Assembly (NCBI GenBank): GCA_021838635.1
Contig: JAKCDC010000009.1
Coordinates: 1 to 64,000, forward strand
Reading direction: 5' to 3'
Length of the DNA: 64,000 nt
Source: Pseudomonadota bacterium
GTDB taxonomy: Bacteria; Pseudomonadota; Gammaproteobacteria; Steroidobacterales; Steroidobacteraceae
Made by a program: the position numbers and the translations under genes. Of this stretch, positions 29,001-38,984 are shown piece after piece. The notes under the pieces are model-generated. The model was not told the origin of the DNA. It saw nothing but the letters and a program-made list of their open reading frames with translations, and made no database searches. The number at the start of each line of letters is the position of its first letter. Position 1 is the first letter of the stretch.

Positions 29001-30650
29001 TCAGCCGGCCGGAGCGTCGCCTGGCGCTGCAGACGGGATGGAAAGCGTCACGGTCGTGCCGCTGCCCAACTCCGAGCGGATTTCAAGTGCCCCGTCCACC
29101 GTCAGCGTTCGCTCGCGCATCCCGAGCACACCCAGTGCATCGGCGCGACGCGGCAGTCCGGTATCGAACCCGCGTCCATCATCGCGTACGCGCAACTCGA
29201 GTTGCTCCGGACTCTGGAGTATCTCAATGTTCACCTGCGTGGCGTGCGCGTGGCGCACAATGTTGGTCAGCGCCTCCTGCAGGACTCGAAACACCACGGT
29301 GGCACCCGGCTCACCGACCTGCAGCTGTGGCGGCTCGATCCGCAAGCGCACGTCAAACGAATGCAGTTGCCGGAAGCCGTTCACCAGCCACTCGGCGGCC
29401 GCCGACAGACCGAGCACATCGAGCACCGCCGGACGCAGATCGGCCGCGACCCGTCGTGCCGAATCGATCGTCTGATCGATCAGCCCGAGCATGCCGTGCG
29501 CCTCATCACCCATCGGCGTGCCTCGCTCGCGGCAATACGTCTCCAGGTCCGCGACCTTGCATTTCAACGTCACGAGCGCCTGACCGAGCTCATCGTGCAG
29601 TTCGCGCGCCAGCCGCGCACGCTCCGACTCCCGCGCCGCGCTGCCGAGCGCCGCCGCGGCGCGCAGCTCATCGCGCGCCCGGCGCAACGCCTCGTTGGCG
29701 CTCTGCAGCTCCTCGGTGCGCGCACCGACGCGCCCCTCGAGCGAAGCGGCGAGACGATGCAATTCGGCGGTACGCTGCTCGGCGAGTCGGCGCTGCTCGC
29801 ACTCGGCGGCGTGCGACTCGGCAAGGCGCCGATACAACCGACCGTTCTCCAGGATCATCACCGCGAGCAGGAAACAGGCGGCCACCAGACCGAAGGCTCG
29901 TCCGGTGTACCAGCCGAGGGAGAACCGCCCCGCGTTGAACACCGCGGCTTGCGCCAGATCGCACGCCCACGCGACGATCACCACCAGCACCCACAAGTGC
30001 AGTCCGGAGAGGCGGATACGCCGCCAGAGAAACGGCACGGTCGCGAGAATCGTGAGCCACGTTGCCCAGGCGACCACGTACTTCGCCGGCCGGTCCTGGT
30101 TTCCGTGCATGAGTTTCGGCAGCAGGTGAGCACCGGCGGTCGCCGCAAGCAGCGCGAGCGCCGCGGCGCCGAGCGCACCGAGCACCGCCACGGCGGCCGC
30201 CCAGCGCGTCACGCCCGCCGCCGCCCCACGCAACGGCCGCTCGGCGCTCAACGCGAATCCGATCACGGCCAGCGGGAAGCCCAAGTGCCAGAGGAAGTAG
30301 ATCCAGGCGGTGGTCTGTCCGTTGGCCCAGAGCAATCCGGCGGGCGCGAACAGCCCGGGGAAGCTCAGCTCGTGCAGCAGCGCCATCGCGGCGCTGAACA
30401 GATAGCCGGCGGCGAGAATCAGCACACCGGTCAAACGCGTCAAGGCGAACTGTCCGAGCAGAAACACGCACGTCAGCAGGTCGCACATGACCAGCGAGGA
30501 CTCGTAGATCGGCAGGTAGAGCTCGCTGCGGCCAAAGGGAATATCCGCAAACGGCGAGAGAGCCAGAAAAACCACCAGCGACAGCGCGATGCTGACGGCG
30601 GCAATACGCCGTTGGTGCTGACTCGGAGGCTCGGTGGTCAGCGCGATCAT
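29001..30650 (-). CDS. MASE4-like membrane sensor histidine kinase (HisKA_3/HATPase)
   Basis: N-terminal multi-TM, ERARLARELHDELGQALVTLK, DDGRGFDTG...GVLGMRERTL. Confidence 0.82.
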   Translation of the reverse strand: MIALTTEPPSQHQRRIAAVSIALSLVVFLALSPFADIPFGRSELYLPIYESSLVMCDLLTCVFLLGQFALTRLTGVLILAAGYLFSAAMALLHELSFPGLFAPAGLLWANGQTTAWIYFLWHLGFPLAVIGFALSAERPLRGAAAGVTRWAAAVAVLGALGAAALALLAATAGAHLLPKLMHGNQDRPAKYVVAWATWLTILATVPFLWRRIRLSGLHLWVLVVIVAWACDLAQAAVFNAGRFSLGWYTGRAFGLVAACFLLAVMILENGRLYRRLAESHAAECEQRRLAEQRTAELHRLAASLEGRVGARTEELQSANEALRRARDELRAAAALGSAARESERARLARELHDELGQALVTLKCKVADLETYCRERGTPMGDEAHGMLGLIDQTIDSARRVAADLRPAVLDVLGLSAAAEWLVNGFRQLHSFDVRLRIEPPQLQVGEPGATVVFRVLQEALTNIVRHAHATQVNIEILQSPEQLELRVRDDGRGFDTGLPRRADALGVLGMRERTLTVDGALEIRSELGSGTTVTLSIPSAAPGDAPAG

Positions 30651-30690
30651 GCGCGGCGCCCGCAGCAGCGCGACGGCGCACGGCCGGGTC

Positions 30691-31140
30691 TCATGTGAGC
30701 TGGGTTCCTGCGCCGTCGAACACGGCAACGTCGGTTGCGATCCCGGCGCGAACACTCGCCCCGACCGTGCAGAACTCCTCGAACTGCCCGAGCACCCGCT
30801 CCAGGTGCTGCAGGGTCGCGGCGGGCGCGCCGAGATGGATCTCCACGGCGATGTGCACCACCCGCAGCCGACCGGCCTCATTGCGTCCAAGAGTGCCGCG
30901 CGCCGTGGTGCGGATGCCGCCGGAGTCGTTCTTGAACTTGCTGAGCGCGAAATACAGGCTCGAACTCATGCAACTGCCCACCGCCGCGAGCAGCAGCATC
31001 ACCGGTGAGGGTCCCGCGCCGGCCCCGAGCGGTGCGGACTCATCGGAGGTCACGTGCGCCATTCCCGGTGCGAACTCGATGTCGAACTGGTAATCCCGGC
31101 GCTGACGGAGCGTGACGCTGGCAGAGTGCTGTTCGGTCAT
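30691..31140 (-). CDS. OsmC-family protein
   Basis: GAGPSPVMLLLAAVGSCMSSSLYFALSKF. Confidence 0.82.
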   Translation of the reverse strand: MTEQHSASVTLRQRRDYQFDIEFAPGMAHVTSDESAPLGAGAGPSPVMLLLAAVGSCMSSSLYFALSKFKNDSGGIRTTARGTLGRNEAGRLRVVHIAVEIHLGAPAATLQHLERVLGQFEEFCTVGASVRAGIATDVAVFDGAGTQLT

Positions 31141-31232
31141 GGCCAACTCCTCGGGCGACGCACCGCCCCCGGGCGGCGCTGGCGCGGTGGCATTCGATGA
31201 TACCACCGCGCCGGCCATGCCCCTGCCTCTGC

Positions 31233-33863
31233 TCAGTCGGGGAGAGTCACCTCCCCGGCAATGCGGAAGTGTCCGGCCACGCCAGGAGCCCCCGTGCCGG
31301 GCTGCCCACCGCCCACCGTGAGGGTGTATCGGCCCGGGGCGACGATAATCTCGCCACGCTCTGTCACCATGCTCAGATCCCGCCGCGACAGCTTGAAATG
31401 CACCACGCGGCTCTGTCCGCTCTTGAGGTAGATGCGCGTGAAGCCACGCAGCGCACGCAGCGGTGCGCCGGCCACTGGCGGGAACTGCAGGTACAGTTGA
31501 ACGACCTCGGCGCCGGCGCGTGGCCCGGTATTGGTCACTTCGGCGGCCACCGCCAGGGACTCCCCGGCCTCAATTCGTACGTGCCCCAGGTGCAGATGGG
31601 TGTAGCGGAAATGCGTGTAACTGAGTCCGAAGCCGAACGGCCAGAGGGGCTTACCCTTGAAGTAACGGTAGGTACGCCCACGCATCGAATAGCTCTGGAA
31701 ATTCGGCAGCTGATGCACGCTGCGGTAGAACGTGAGCGGCAGCCGGCCGGCCGGATCATTTCGCCCGCTCAGGGTCGCAGCGATCGCCGCCCCGCCCTCC
31801 TCACCGGCGTACCACGCCTCGAGAATCGCCGCGGCGTGGTGCTTCTCCCAGGGCACCGCCAGGGCGCTGCCGTTCATCAACACCACCACCAGAGGCTTGC
31901 CGGCCTTGGCCACCTCGCGCACCAGCGCCTCCTCCGGACGCGGCAGCGCAAGGCTGGTGCGATCACCGCCGTCGAAGCCCGGCTCGTGCACAGGCATCTG
32001 CTCGCCCTCGAGCCGACTGGTGAGTCCAACCACCGCGATGACGACATCGGCGCGCCGCGCCGCGGCGAGCGCAGCCGGATCGGGACGATTGTCGACTCGC
32101 TCCCAGATGAGCGCGGCCTGCGGCGCATGTTCGCCGCGATGCCCATAGGTCATGCGCACGTGGATCCGGCGGCCCTTGTGCAGATAGATTCGCCCGACGT
32201 CGGTGCCCGGGCTGTAACTGTTGATCATGTGCTCGGAGCCCAGCATCAGGCTGGCCGCCCCGTTGGTGCGCACGCCCACCTGGTAGTAGCCGGAGCGCGG
32301 AGGGGTAAAATAGCCGCTCCACACCGCACTGCGCAGCACACCGGGTGGCGGCGCCGTGCCGTGCCGGGCATCGAGGTCGATCGCACGCACGACGGCTGTG
32401 ACCGGGCGCGCATGCTGCCCGGCGAACCGATACTGGACCTGCACGCCAGGCTTGCCGTCCGCGGTGCTGAACAACCGCGCCGGCACCACCGTGCCCGTGT
32501 GCGCGAGAAACTGCGTTCCGGGAACATAGGAAATCTTGGCGTGAGGAAACTGCGCGCGCAGCCCCTGCAGCACCGTCACGACGCGCGTCGGCATGCCGCT
32601 GTAGTTACCCAGCAGCACGCCGGTCTGGTTGGCGAGTGGTCCGACGACCGCGATCCGCCGCACCGTAGGCGGCAACGGCAGTATGCCGTCGTTCTTCAGC
32701 AACACCATCGACTCCTCTGCCAGATGCAGCGCAAGCCGGCGGTGGGCGGGGCTGTTCAGCTGGTCGGGATTGATGTGGTCATACGGCACCATCGCGGGCG
32801 GGTCGAACATCCCTAAGCGAAACCGCGCGGTAAACAGCCGTACCAACGCGCGGTTCACCGCGTTCACGGACAGGTAGCCCTCCTGCACCGCCTGCAGGAA
32901 TGGCTCGTAATCGGCATCGCCGTGTGGAGTGCCGAAATCCGCGCACTCGTTGTCCATGCCCCGCTCGAGGGAAATCGCCGAGGCTTGCGGCTGGGTCGGG
33001 CGGTAATGGTGGCCGCTGAAAATGTCGTGCACCGCATCGCAGTCCGACACGACGTAGCCATGGAAATGCCACGCCCCGCGCAGGGTCTTTTGCAGCAGAA
33101 ATTGGTTGGCGCAAGCCGGCTGGCCGTTGATCGCGACGTAAGCGCACATCACCGAGCCGGCATGACCGTGCACGATCGCGGCGCGAAACGCCGGCAGATA
33201 CGTATCCTCCAGCGCGTGGCGACTGATGTCCTCGTCGGCGAAGTGCCGAGTCGGTTCCGGTCCGCTGTACGCATCGAAGTGCTTCGGGGTCGCAATCGCT
33301 CGGTAATAGTGTGGATTGGAACCCTGCAGCCCGCGCACGTAGGCCACCGCCAGCCGTCCGGTCAGGAACGGATCCTCGCCGTAGGTCTCCTGGCAGCGAC
33401 CCCAGCGGGGATCGCGGCAGATGTTGATGTTGGGCGCCCAGAAATCCAGCCCGTGGAACATCCCGGTGCCGTGCCCATGGGCAGCCGCTTCGGCATAGCG
33501 GATGCGCCCTTCGATGCTGATCGCCTTGGCCATGGCGCGAATCCCGGGCGCATCGAAGGTCGCCGCCAGTCCTATCGGCTCGGGGAATTCGGTCGTGCCG
33601 TGACCGATCACCCCGTGCAGCGCCTCGCTCCACCAGTTGTAGGCGGGAACGCCGAGGCGCGGAATGGCGCGCGCCCCGTTGACCAGCTGCGACACCTTCT
33701 CGCGCAACGTCATGCGACCGACCAGATCGATGGCGCGCTGGCGCGCCGGGAGATTGGGGTTGAGCCAGGGCGCCGCCGCGCCGGACGCGGCCGAGGCGAG
33801 CGCCGCACACACGATGACTCCCGATACCAGCGCCGCTGCGGCGCGCCACATGGCTTTTTGCAT
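31233..33863 (-). CDS. Exported GH3 beta-glucosidase/beta-xylosidase with PA14 domain
   Basis: Signal peptide; VVSDCDAVHDIF nucleophile region; PA14-like PGVLRSAVWSGYFTPPRSGYYQVGVRTNGAASLML; C-terminal fibronectin III-like. Confidence 0.9.
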   Translation of the reverse strand: MQKAMWRAAAALVSGVIVCAALASAASGAAAPWLNPNLPARQRAIDLVGRMTLREKVSQLVNGARAIPRLGVPAYNWWSEALHGVIGHGTTEFPEPIGLAATFDAPGIRAMAKAISIEGRIRYAEAAAHGHGTGMFHGLDFWAPNINICRDPRWGRCQETYGEDPFLTGRLAVAYVRGLQGSNPHYYRAIATPKHFDAYSGPEPTRHFADEDISRHALEDTYLPAFRAAIVHGHAGSVMCAYVAINGQPACANQFLLQKTLRGAWHFHGYVVSDCDAVHDIFSGHHYRPTQPQASAISLERGMDNECADFGTPHGDADYEPFLQAVQEGYLSVNAVNRALVRLFTARFRLGMFDPPAMVPYDHINPDQLNSPAHRRLALHLAEESMVLLKNDGILPLPPTVRRIAVVGPLANQTGVLLGNYSGMPTRVVTVLQGLRAQFPHAKISYVPGTQFLAHTGTVVPARLFSTADGKPGVQVQYRFAGQHARPVTAVVRAIDLDARHGTAPPPGVLRSAVWSGYFTPPRSGYYQVGVRTNGAASLMLGSEHMINSYSPGTDVGRIYLHKGRRIHVRMTYGHRGEHAPQAALIWERVDNRPDPAALAAARRADVVIAVVGLTSRLEGEQMPVHEPGFDGGDRTSLALPRPEEALVREVAKAGKPLVVVLMNGSALAVPWEKHHAAAILEAWYAGEEGGAAIAATLSGRNDPAGRLPLTFYRSVHQLPNFQSYSMRGRTYRYFKGKPLWPFGFGLSYTHFRYTHLHLGHVRIEAGESLAVAAEVTNTGPRAGAEVVQLYLQFPPVAGAPLRALRGFTRIYLKSGQSRVVHFKLSRRDLSMVTERGEIIVAPGRYTLTVGGGQPGTGAPGVAGHFRIAGEVTLPD

Positions 33864-33923
33864 GATCGATCCGGACCCCTTGTTGGTTGTCGCCGGGCTG
33901 ACAGCGTGTCTCGCCCGTGAATA

Positions 33924-33937
33924 TGGTAGCGCTATCT
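33924..33937. promoter_or_regulatory. xyl-box-like LacI operator candidate TGGTAGCGCTATCT
   Basis: Shares TGGTAGCGCTA with the Xanthomonas xyl-box/Caulobacter XylR motif; in the divergent GH3/GH51 intergenic region. Confidence 0.6.
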
Positions 33938-34032
33938 TATCATTGCTGGTATTGTCCGAGTTAATCTCGAACTGTCAAGCGCGACGCGTCCACGCGCGAA
34001 CCTGCGATTGAGGCGCAGCAGGGGGAAAACGC

Positions 34033-36183
34033 ATGCGTATCCAGTGGTCGATCCTGGCCTCGACGGCATTGCTGTCGATGTGCGTCGCGGCCTGCTCCAC
34101 GGCGGCCGAGGCGACCCCCGCCGCGCGACCGCTCGTCGCGCAGATCGAGCTGGACCGTCCGGCCCGGCCCGTGAGCCGCTACGAATACGGCATGTTCATC
34201 GAAAACCTCGGGCAGCTCGTCTACCGCAGCCTCTGGGCCCAGATGCTCGATGATCGTAAGTTCTTCGCGCCGATTCGGCCCGCCGCAACGCGGCCCGTCA
34301 AACCGGTAAGCGGCTTCGCACGCGTCTTCGTGTTGCGCCGCTGGCACCCGATTGGCGCACCGATGGCAGTCACGATGGATCCGCGCCGACCGTTCGTGGG
34401 CGCGCACAGTCCGCGAATCGCACTCGCCGGCGACTTGGTGCGCGGCATCCGCCAGCGAGGCCTCGCCGTGCTCGGCGGCAAGCGCTACACCGGTTACATT
34501 TACCTGCGCGGCTCGCCCGATGCGCACGTTCAGGTGAGATTGCGCTGGGGCCCGGGCCACAACGGCGCGAGCAGCGTGCGCATCGGCGCGCTGGCGGGAC
34601 ACTATCGTCGTTACCCGTTCGCCTTCACCGCCGGCGCGAACAGCGGTGCGGCGAGCTTCTCGGTACGCGCCAGGGGACGCGGCAGCGTACACATTGGCAT
34701 CGTCTCGCTCATGCCCGCGGACAACATCGATGGCTTTCGACGCGACAGCATCGATGTGCTTCGCCAGCTGCATTCGGGCTTCTGGCGTTTACCCGGCGGC
34801 AACTTTGTCTCCGACTTCAACTGGTACGATTCGGTCGGCAATCGCGATAAGCGCGCCCCGTATCTCGACCACGCCTGGAACTCGGTACAGTCGAACGACG
34901 TCGGTCTCGATGAGTTCATGACGTTGTGCCGTCTGCTTCGCGTCGCACCGTACGTCACGGTCAACGCCGGCTTCGGCGATGCGCACTCGGCCGCCGCCGA
35001 AGTGAAATATCTGAACGCACCGGCCAGTACCCGGCTCGGCGCCCTGCGCGCGCGCAACGGACATCCGCGTCCGTATCACGTGAAGTTCTGGAACATCGGC
35101 AACGAACCCTATGGTCCCTGGGAACTCGGCCACACCTCCCTGCAAGACTACCTGTGGAAGAACAACGAGTTTGCCCGCGCGATGCTTCGGGCCGATCCGC
35201 ACATCGTGCTGCTCGCCTCTGGTGCCATGCCCGATGAGATGACCATCGAGGGCATCGCCCGTAAGCTCGGCCACCGGAGCGACCAAATCGCGCTGTGCTC
35301 GAAGGCGGACTGGACGTGCGCGTACCTGAAGCACTCGTGGGGCTATTTCCGCGGCATCACCGAACACTGGTACGCTCGCGCCGGCATGCGCTTCGAGCTC
35401 GCCCGGGCGCAGGCGGGACTGCGCATCGATCACATGGAACCGGGCTATGTGCCGGTGCACGAATCGGTGCTGCAGTGGGTGCGCGCCCCGGCGCAGCGCG
35501 TGCGGCTGAAGGCCCAGGAGTGGCAGGCCTACGAGCGGAGATTTCCGGCTATGCGCCGCGCTGGCATCTTCATGTCGATCGATGAGTACGCATACACCGG
35601 CGCGCCGGCGAATCTGAAACTAGCGCTCGCCTACGCCATGGTCCTCAACGAGATGCTCAGACACACTGACTTTCTGCGCATGGCCGCCTTCACCATGGGC
35701 GTCTCGACGATGAACTACACACGCACACGCGCGGCGCTGAACACCACGGGACTGGTGTTCAAGCTGTATGGGGAGCACTTCGGTGCCGGCCTGCTGCCGG
35801 TGCCGGTCGGCGGTGACTCACCGCCGCCGCCGCCGCATCAGCAGCTGGTGCCCGGCATTCAGCCGCAAAGCGCCGGTAGCCCAACCTATCCGCTCGACGT
35901 CGAGGCCGCACTGACGCCCGATCGCCGCCATCTGGTGCTTGCCGTGGTCAACGCCACCGCGCGCGCGCAGCGGCTCGCGCTGCGCCTGCACGGAGGGCAC
36001 CTGCTCACCGGCGGGCACTATTGGGAGATGCGCGGACCGGGATTGCAGGCGGCAAACCGCATCGGGCATCGGCCGCAAGTGCGGGTGCGCGAACGTCGGA
36101 TCACCGACCTGTCCGGTCCGCTGCGCATCGCGCCGATCAGCATCGACATTTACCGGCTGACGCTCGCCGGGGTCGCGCCATGA
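34033..36183 (+). CDS. GH51 alpha-L-arabinofuranosidase, predicted exported (lipoprotein-like)
   Basis: FWNIGNEPYGPWELGH acid/base and MSIDEYAYTG nucleophile regions; N-terminus ...LLSMCVAACS. Confidence 0.82.
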   Translation: MRIQWSILASTALLSMCVAACSTAAEATPAARPLVAQIELDRPARPVSRYEYGMFIENLGQLVYRSLWAQMLDDRKFFAPIRPAATRPVKPVSGFARVFVLRRWHPIGAPMAVTMDPRRPFVGAHSPRIALAGDLVRGIRQRGLAVLGGKRYTGYIYLRGSPDAHVQVRLRWGPGHNGASSVRIGALAGHYRRYPFAFTAGANSGAASFSVRARGRGSVHIGIVSLMPADNIDGFRRDSIDVLRQLHSGFWRLPGGNFVSDFNWYDSVGNRDKRAPYLDHAWNSVQSNDVGLDEFMTLCRLLRVAPYVTVNAGFGDAHSAAAEVKYLNAPASTRLGALRARNGHPRPYHVKFWNIGNEPYGPWELGHTSLQDYLWKNNEFARAMLRADPHIVLLASGAMPDEMTIEGIARKLGHRSDQIALCSKADWTCAYLKHSWGYFRGITEHWYARAGMRFELARAQAGLRIDHMEPGYVPVHESVLQWVRAPAQRVRLKAQEWQAYERRFPAMRRAGIFMSIDEYAYTGAPANLKLALAYAMVLNEMLRHTDFLRMAAFTMGVSTMNYTRTRAALNTTGLVFKLYGEHFGAGLLPVPVGGDSPPPPPHQQLVPGIQPQSAGSPTYPLDVEAALTPDRRHLVLAVVNATARAQRLALRLHGGHLLTGGHYWEMRGPGLQAANRIGHRPQVRVRERRITDLSGPLRIAPISIDIYRLTLAGVAP

Positions 36184-37808
36184 GCCGAGCGCTCGCCAGG
36201 ACAGCTCAGCGCATCAGCGCAGCGGCGCTCTGTGCGCTCGCACTGGGGGTTGGCGCACGCTGCGCGGCCGCCACGCCGAGTCCGCCAACCCGCGCGCGTG
36301 TTGCGCAAGGCATGCTCGAGGGAGTGCGCGCCGGGCGCACCGTGGCATTCCTCGGCGTGCCGTACGCGGCGCCGCCGATCGGACCGAACCGCTGGCGCGC
36401 ACCGCAGCCGCTGCGCCCCTGGAGCGGTGTGCGGCGCGCGCAGCACTTCGCACCGAGCTGCCTGCAGACACTCTCGCCACAGGGCTTCGGCCCCTGGTCG
36501 AGCGAATATGGCGTGCACGGGGCGCTCAGCGAGAACTGCCTGTACCTGAATGTGTGGACCCCGCTGCACCGCACCCACGCGCTGCCGGTCATGGTGTGGA
36601 TCCCCGGCGGGGCGTTTATCTCCGGCTCCGGCTCGGTCCCGATCTACGACGGTGAACACCTCGCCGCGCACGGCATCATCGTCGTCACCGTCAATTACCG
36701 GCTCGGCGTGTTTGGCTTCCTGACCGATCCGGCACTCGCCGCCGAAGCGCTGCGGCGGCATGAACCACCCGGCAACTGGGGTCTGCAGGACATCCTCGCG
36801 GCGCTGCGCTGGGTACGCACCAATATTGGCGCCTTCGGCGGCAATCCGCGCGAGGTCACACTCGCCGGACAATCGGCCGGCGCGATCGCCGTGCAGGATC
36901 TGATGGCCTCCCCGCTCGCGCACGGACTGTTCGCGCGCGCGATCGCCGAAAGCGGCCTGCCGAACTCCCGCCTGCCCGACTCCCCGATGCACATGCCCAC
37001 GCTCGCGGCCGCCGAGCGTGCCGGGGCGCGCTTTGCGCTCGCCACAGGTGCGCGCACAAGTGCCGCGCTGCGCGCGCTGCCGCCGGCGGCGCTGCGCACC
37101 ACGGCCGCCCCGATGAGCAGTCCGCTCATCATGCCGAGCATTGACGGTGAGCTGCTGCCCGCCTCGCCCGAACAGCGCCTCGCCGCCGGCCGGTTCGCGC
37201 GCATCCCGGTGCTGATCGGGATGAATGCCGATGAGAACACCGGCTTTCGCGACACGCCCGAGACGCTCACCAGCGCCGCCTGGAGTGCCCGGCTGCAGCG
37301 GCGTTTCGGTGCGCTCGCGGCGCGCGTTGCGCGCCAGTTCCCGGCGCACAGCCCGCGGGCCCGGGCCCGGGCGCTGCGCGCCGTGCGGCGCGCGGTCGGA
37401 CTCGCGGCGATCTACCACTGGAGCCGGCTGCGCCAGGCCCACTCGCACGCCCCGGTGTATGCCTACCTCTGGACCCACCTGGAACCCGGGCCACACTCGC
37501 ATCGGTGGCGGGTGTTTCACTCCTCGGAGATTCCCTACGTCTTCGGCACGCTGCGTGCCGCTTCGCAACGGCACTTCACCCCGCTCGACCGGGTGGTCTC
37601 GCGGTACATGCTGCACTACTGGGTGAATTTCATCGCCACCGGTAATCCGAACGGTGCGGGACTGGCGCACTGGCCCGCCCTCACCCCAGAGAGGATGCGC
37701 ATCATGCGACTCGGTGCGCACCCTGCGCCGCAGCCGATTCTCCCACCGCGCCTGCTGAGCGCCCTGCAGGCCTATATCGCCCGCGGCGGCATCCCGCAGC
37801 TCTACTGA
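36180..37808 (+). CDS. Type B carboxylesterase
   Basis: FLGVPYAAPPIGPNRWRAP, ENCLYLNVWTP, VTLAGQSAGAIAV; 4-nt overlap with GH51. Confidence 0.88.
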   Translation: MSRALARTAQRISAAALCALALGVGARCAAATPSPPTRARVAQGMLEGVRAGRTVAFLGVPYAAPPIGPNRWRAPQPLRPWSGVRRAQHFAPSCLQTLSPQGFGPWSSEYGVHGALSENCLYLNVWTPLHRTHALPVMVWIPGGAFISGSGSVPIYDGEHLAAHGIIVVTVNYRLGVFGFLTDPALAAEALRRHEPPGNWGLQDILAALRWVRTNIGAFGGNPREVTLAGQSAGAIAVQDLMASPLAHGLFARAIAESGLPNSRLPDSPMHMPTLAAAERAGARFALATGARTSAALRALPPAALRTTAAPMSSPLIMPSIDGELLPASPEQRLAAGRFARIPVLIGMNADENTGFRDTPETLTSAAWSARLQRRFGALAARVARQFPAHSPRARARALRAVRRAVGLAAIYHWSRLRQAHSHAPVYAYLWTHLEPGPHSHRWRVFHSSEIPYVFGTLRAASQRHFTPLDRVVSRYMLHYWVNFIATGNPNGAGLAHWPALTPERMRIMRLGAHPAPQPILPPRLLSALQAYIARGGIPQLY

Positions 37809-37862
37809 ACCGACGGTGCGCCGGCCGCAAAGCGATCCCTGCCCGCGACCGGCGCACCTGAC

Positions 37863-38471
37863 TTACTTGATGAGCCCCTCGGCGCGCATCGCGGCCTGCA
37901 CGCCCGGACGGGCGGCCACGCGCGCCTGGAAGGCCAGCAGGTTCGGGAACGCCCCGAGATCGACCTTGACCATGCGCGCCCAGTTCGTGACCGTGAACAG
38001 GTACGCATCGGCCACCGTGAACCTGTCGCCGAACAGGTAGTGACGCCCGGTGAGCTGCTTCTCGATGATCGCGTAGCGGCGCTGCAGATAGGCCTCGCGC
38101 TCAGCGCGGGTTTCCGCCGGCGTCGCCGGATTGAACAGCGGCGAGTAGCTCTTGTGCAGCTCGGAGTTGATGAACGTGAGCATCTCCTGCAGCCGGTAGC
38201 GCTCGAAGGACGCCGGTGGCGGCGCCAGGTGCGTCTCGGGCTTCAGATCGGCCAGATACTGCACGATCGCGGCCCCTTCGGTGAGCAGCTCGCCATTGTC
38301 GAGCTGCAGCGCCGGTACATAACCCTTGGGGTTGATCGCCAGAAAGTCGCCCTCGACTTTCATCTTCTTGCTCTTCAGATCGACGCTCTGCAGCTCGAGT
38401 GCGATGCCAGCCTCCTGGGCCACGATATGCGGCGAGAGCGAGCAGGCGCCGCTGGAGTAAAACAATTTCAT
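37863..38471 (-). CDS. gstA: Glutathione S-transferase
   Basis: MKLFYSSGACSLSPHIVAQEAGI...INPKGYVPALQLDNGELLTEGAAIVQYLAD. Confidence 0.9.
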   Translation of the reverse strand: MKLFYSSGACSLSPHIVAQEAGIALELQSVDLKSKKMKVEGDFLAINPKGYVPALQLDNGELLTEGAAIVQYLADLKPETHLAPPPASFERYRLQEMLTFINSELHKSYSPLFNPATPAETRAEREAYLQRRYAIIEKQLTGRHYLFGDRFTVADAYLFTVTNWARMVKVDLGAFPNLLAFQARVAARPGVQAAMRAEGLIK

Positions 38472-38550
38472 GCCAATCTCCCGTTGAAAATCACAATCCA
38501 CCGGAGCACTCCGGACTTGACGTTACGATTGTATATCAAATTACTTTCGG

Positions 38551-38560
38551 TAACTAGTTA
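38551..38560. promoter_or_regulatory. Palindrome TAACTAGTTA in GST/HxlR divergent region
   Basis: Perfect 10-bp palindrome; additional GTTAC...GTAAC arms at 38522-38555. Confidence 0.4.
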
Positions 38561-38591
38561 AACGCAGTATGATGCGTCCAGGAACATCGAT

Positions 38592-38963
38592 GTGACCGAC
38601 TCAACCGACACCGTACCGTCCGATCCGACGCGCTGCCCGATGGGCGCGTGCATGCGACTGCTCGGCGGCGCCTGGACGCCGAACCTGATCTGGCAGTTAA
38701 GCGGTGGTCCGCGCCGCTTCACCGCGCTGCACAAGGACATTGCAGGGATCTCGGCGAAGATGCTGAGCGCACGGCTGCGTGAACTCGAGGCCAAGAGGGT
38801 CATCGTGCGCGAGGTGTCCCCGACCTCCCCGCCCTCAGTGGCCTATACGCTGACGCCGCTCGGGCGCGAACTGGTTCCGGTGATCGACGCCATGGTGCGG
38901 GTCGGCACCCGGCTGGTGCGCGCCCCACCCAGGGCAGCGGCCGCCGCGCGGCGCGCGCGCTGA
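38592..38963 (+). CDS. HxlR-family transcriptional regulator
   Basis: GTG start; CPMGACMRLLGGAWTPNLIWQLSGGPRRFTALHKDIAGISAKMLSARLRELE. Confidence 0.85.
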   Translation: MTDSTDTVPSDPTRCPMGACMRLLGGAWTPNLIWQLSGGPRRFTALHKDIAGISAKMLSARLRELEAKRVIVREVSPTSPPSVAYTLTPLGRELVPVIDAMVRVGTRLVRAPPRAAAAARRAR

Positions 38964-38984
38964 ACGCTCAACACGGACCGTTGC

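Noticed and set aside
28841-30698. Long plus-strand ORFs (365 and 498 aa) antisense to the histidine kinase
   Set aside because: Arg/Pro/Ala-rich antisense translations without domains
30651-30890. Upstream extension of the histidine kinase ORF to 30890
   Set aside because: Extension overlaps the OsmC gene in another frame and lacks the MASE4 hydrophobic pattern; start at 30650 preferred
31197-32816. 539-aa plus-strand ORF antisense to GH3
   Set aside because: No domain; GH3 catalytic and PA14 motifs are on the minus strand
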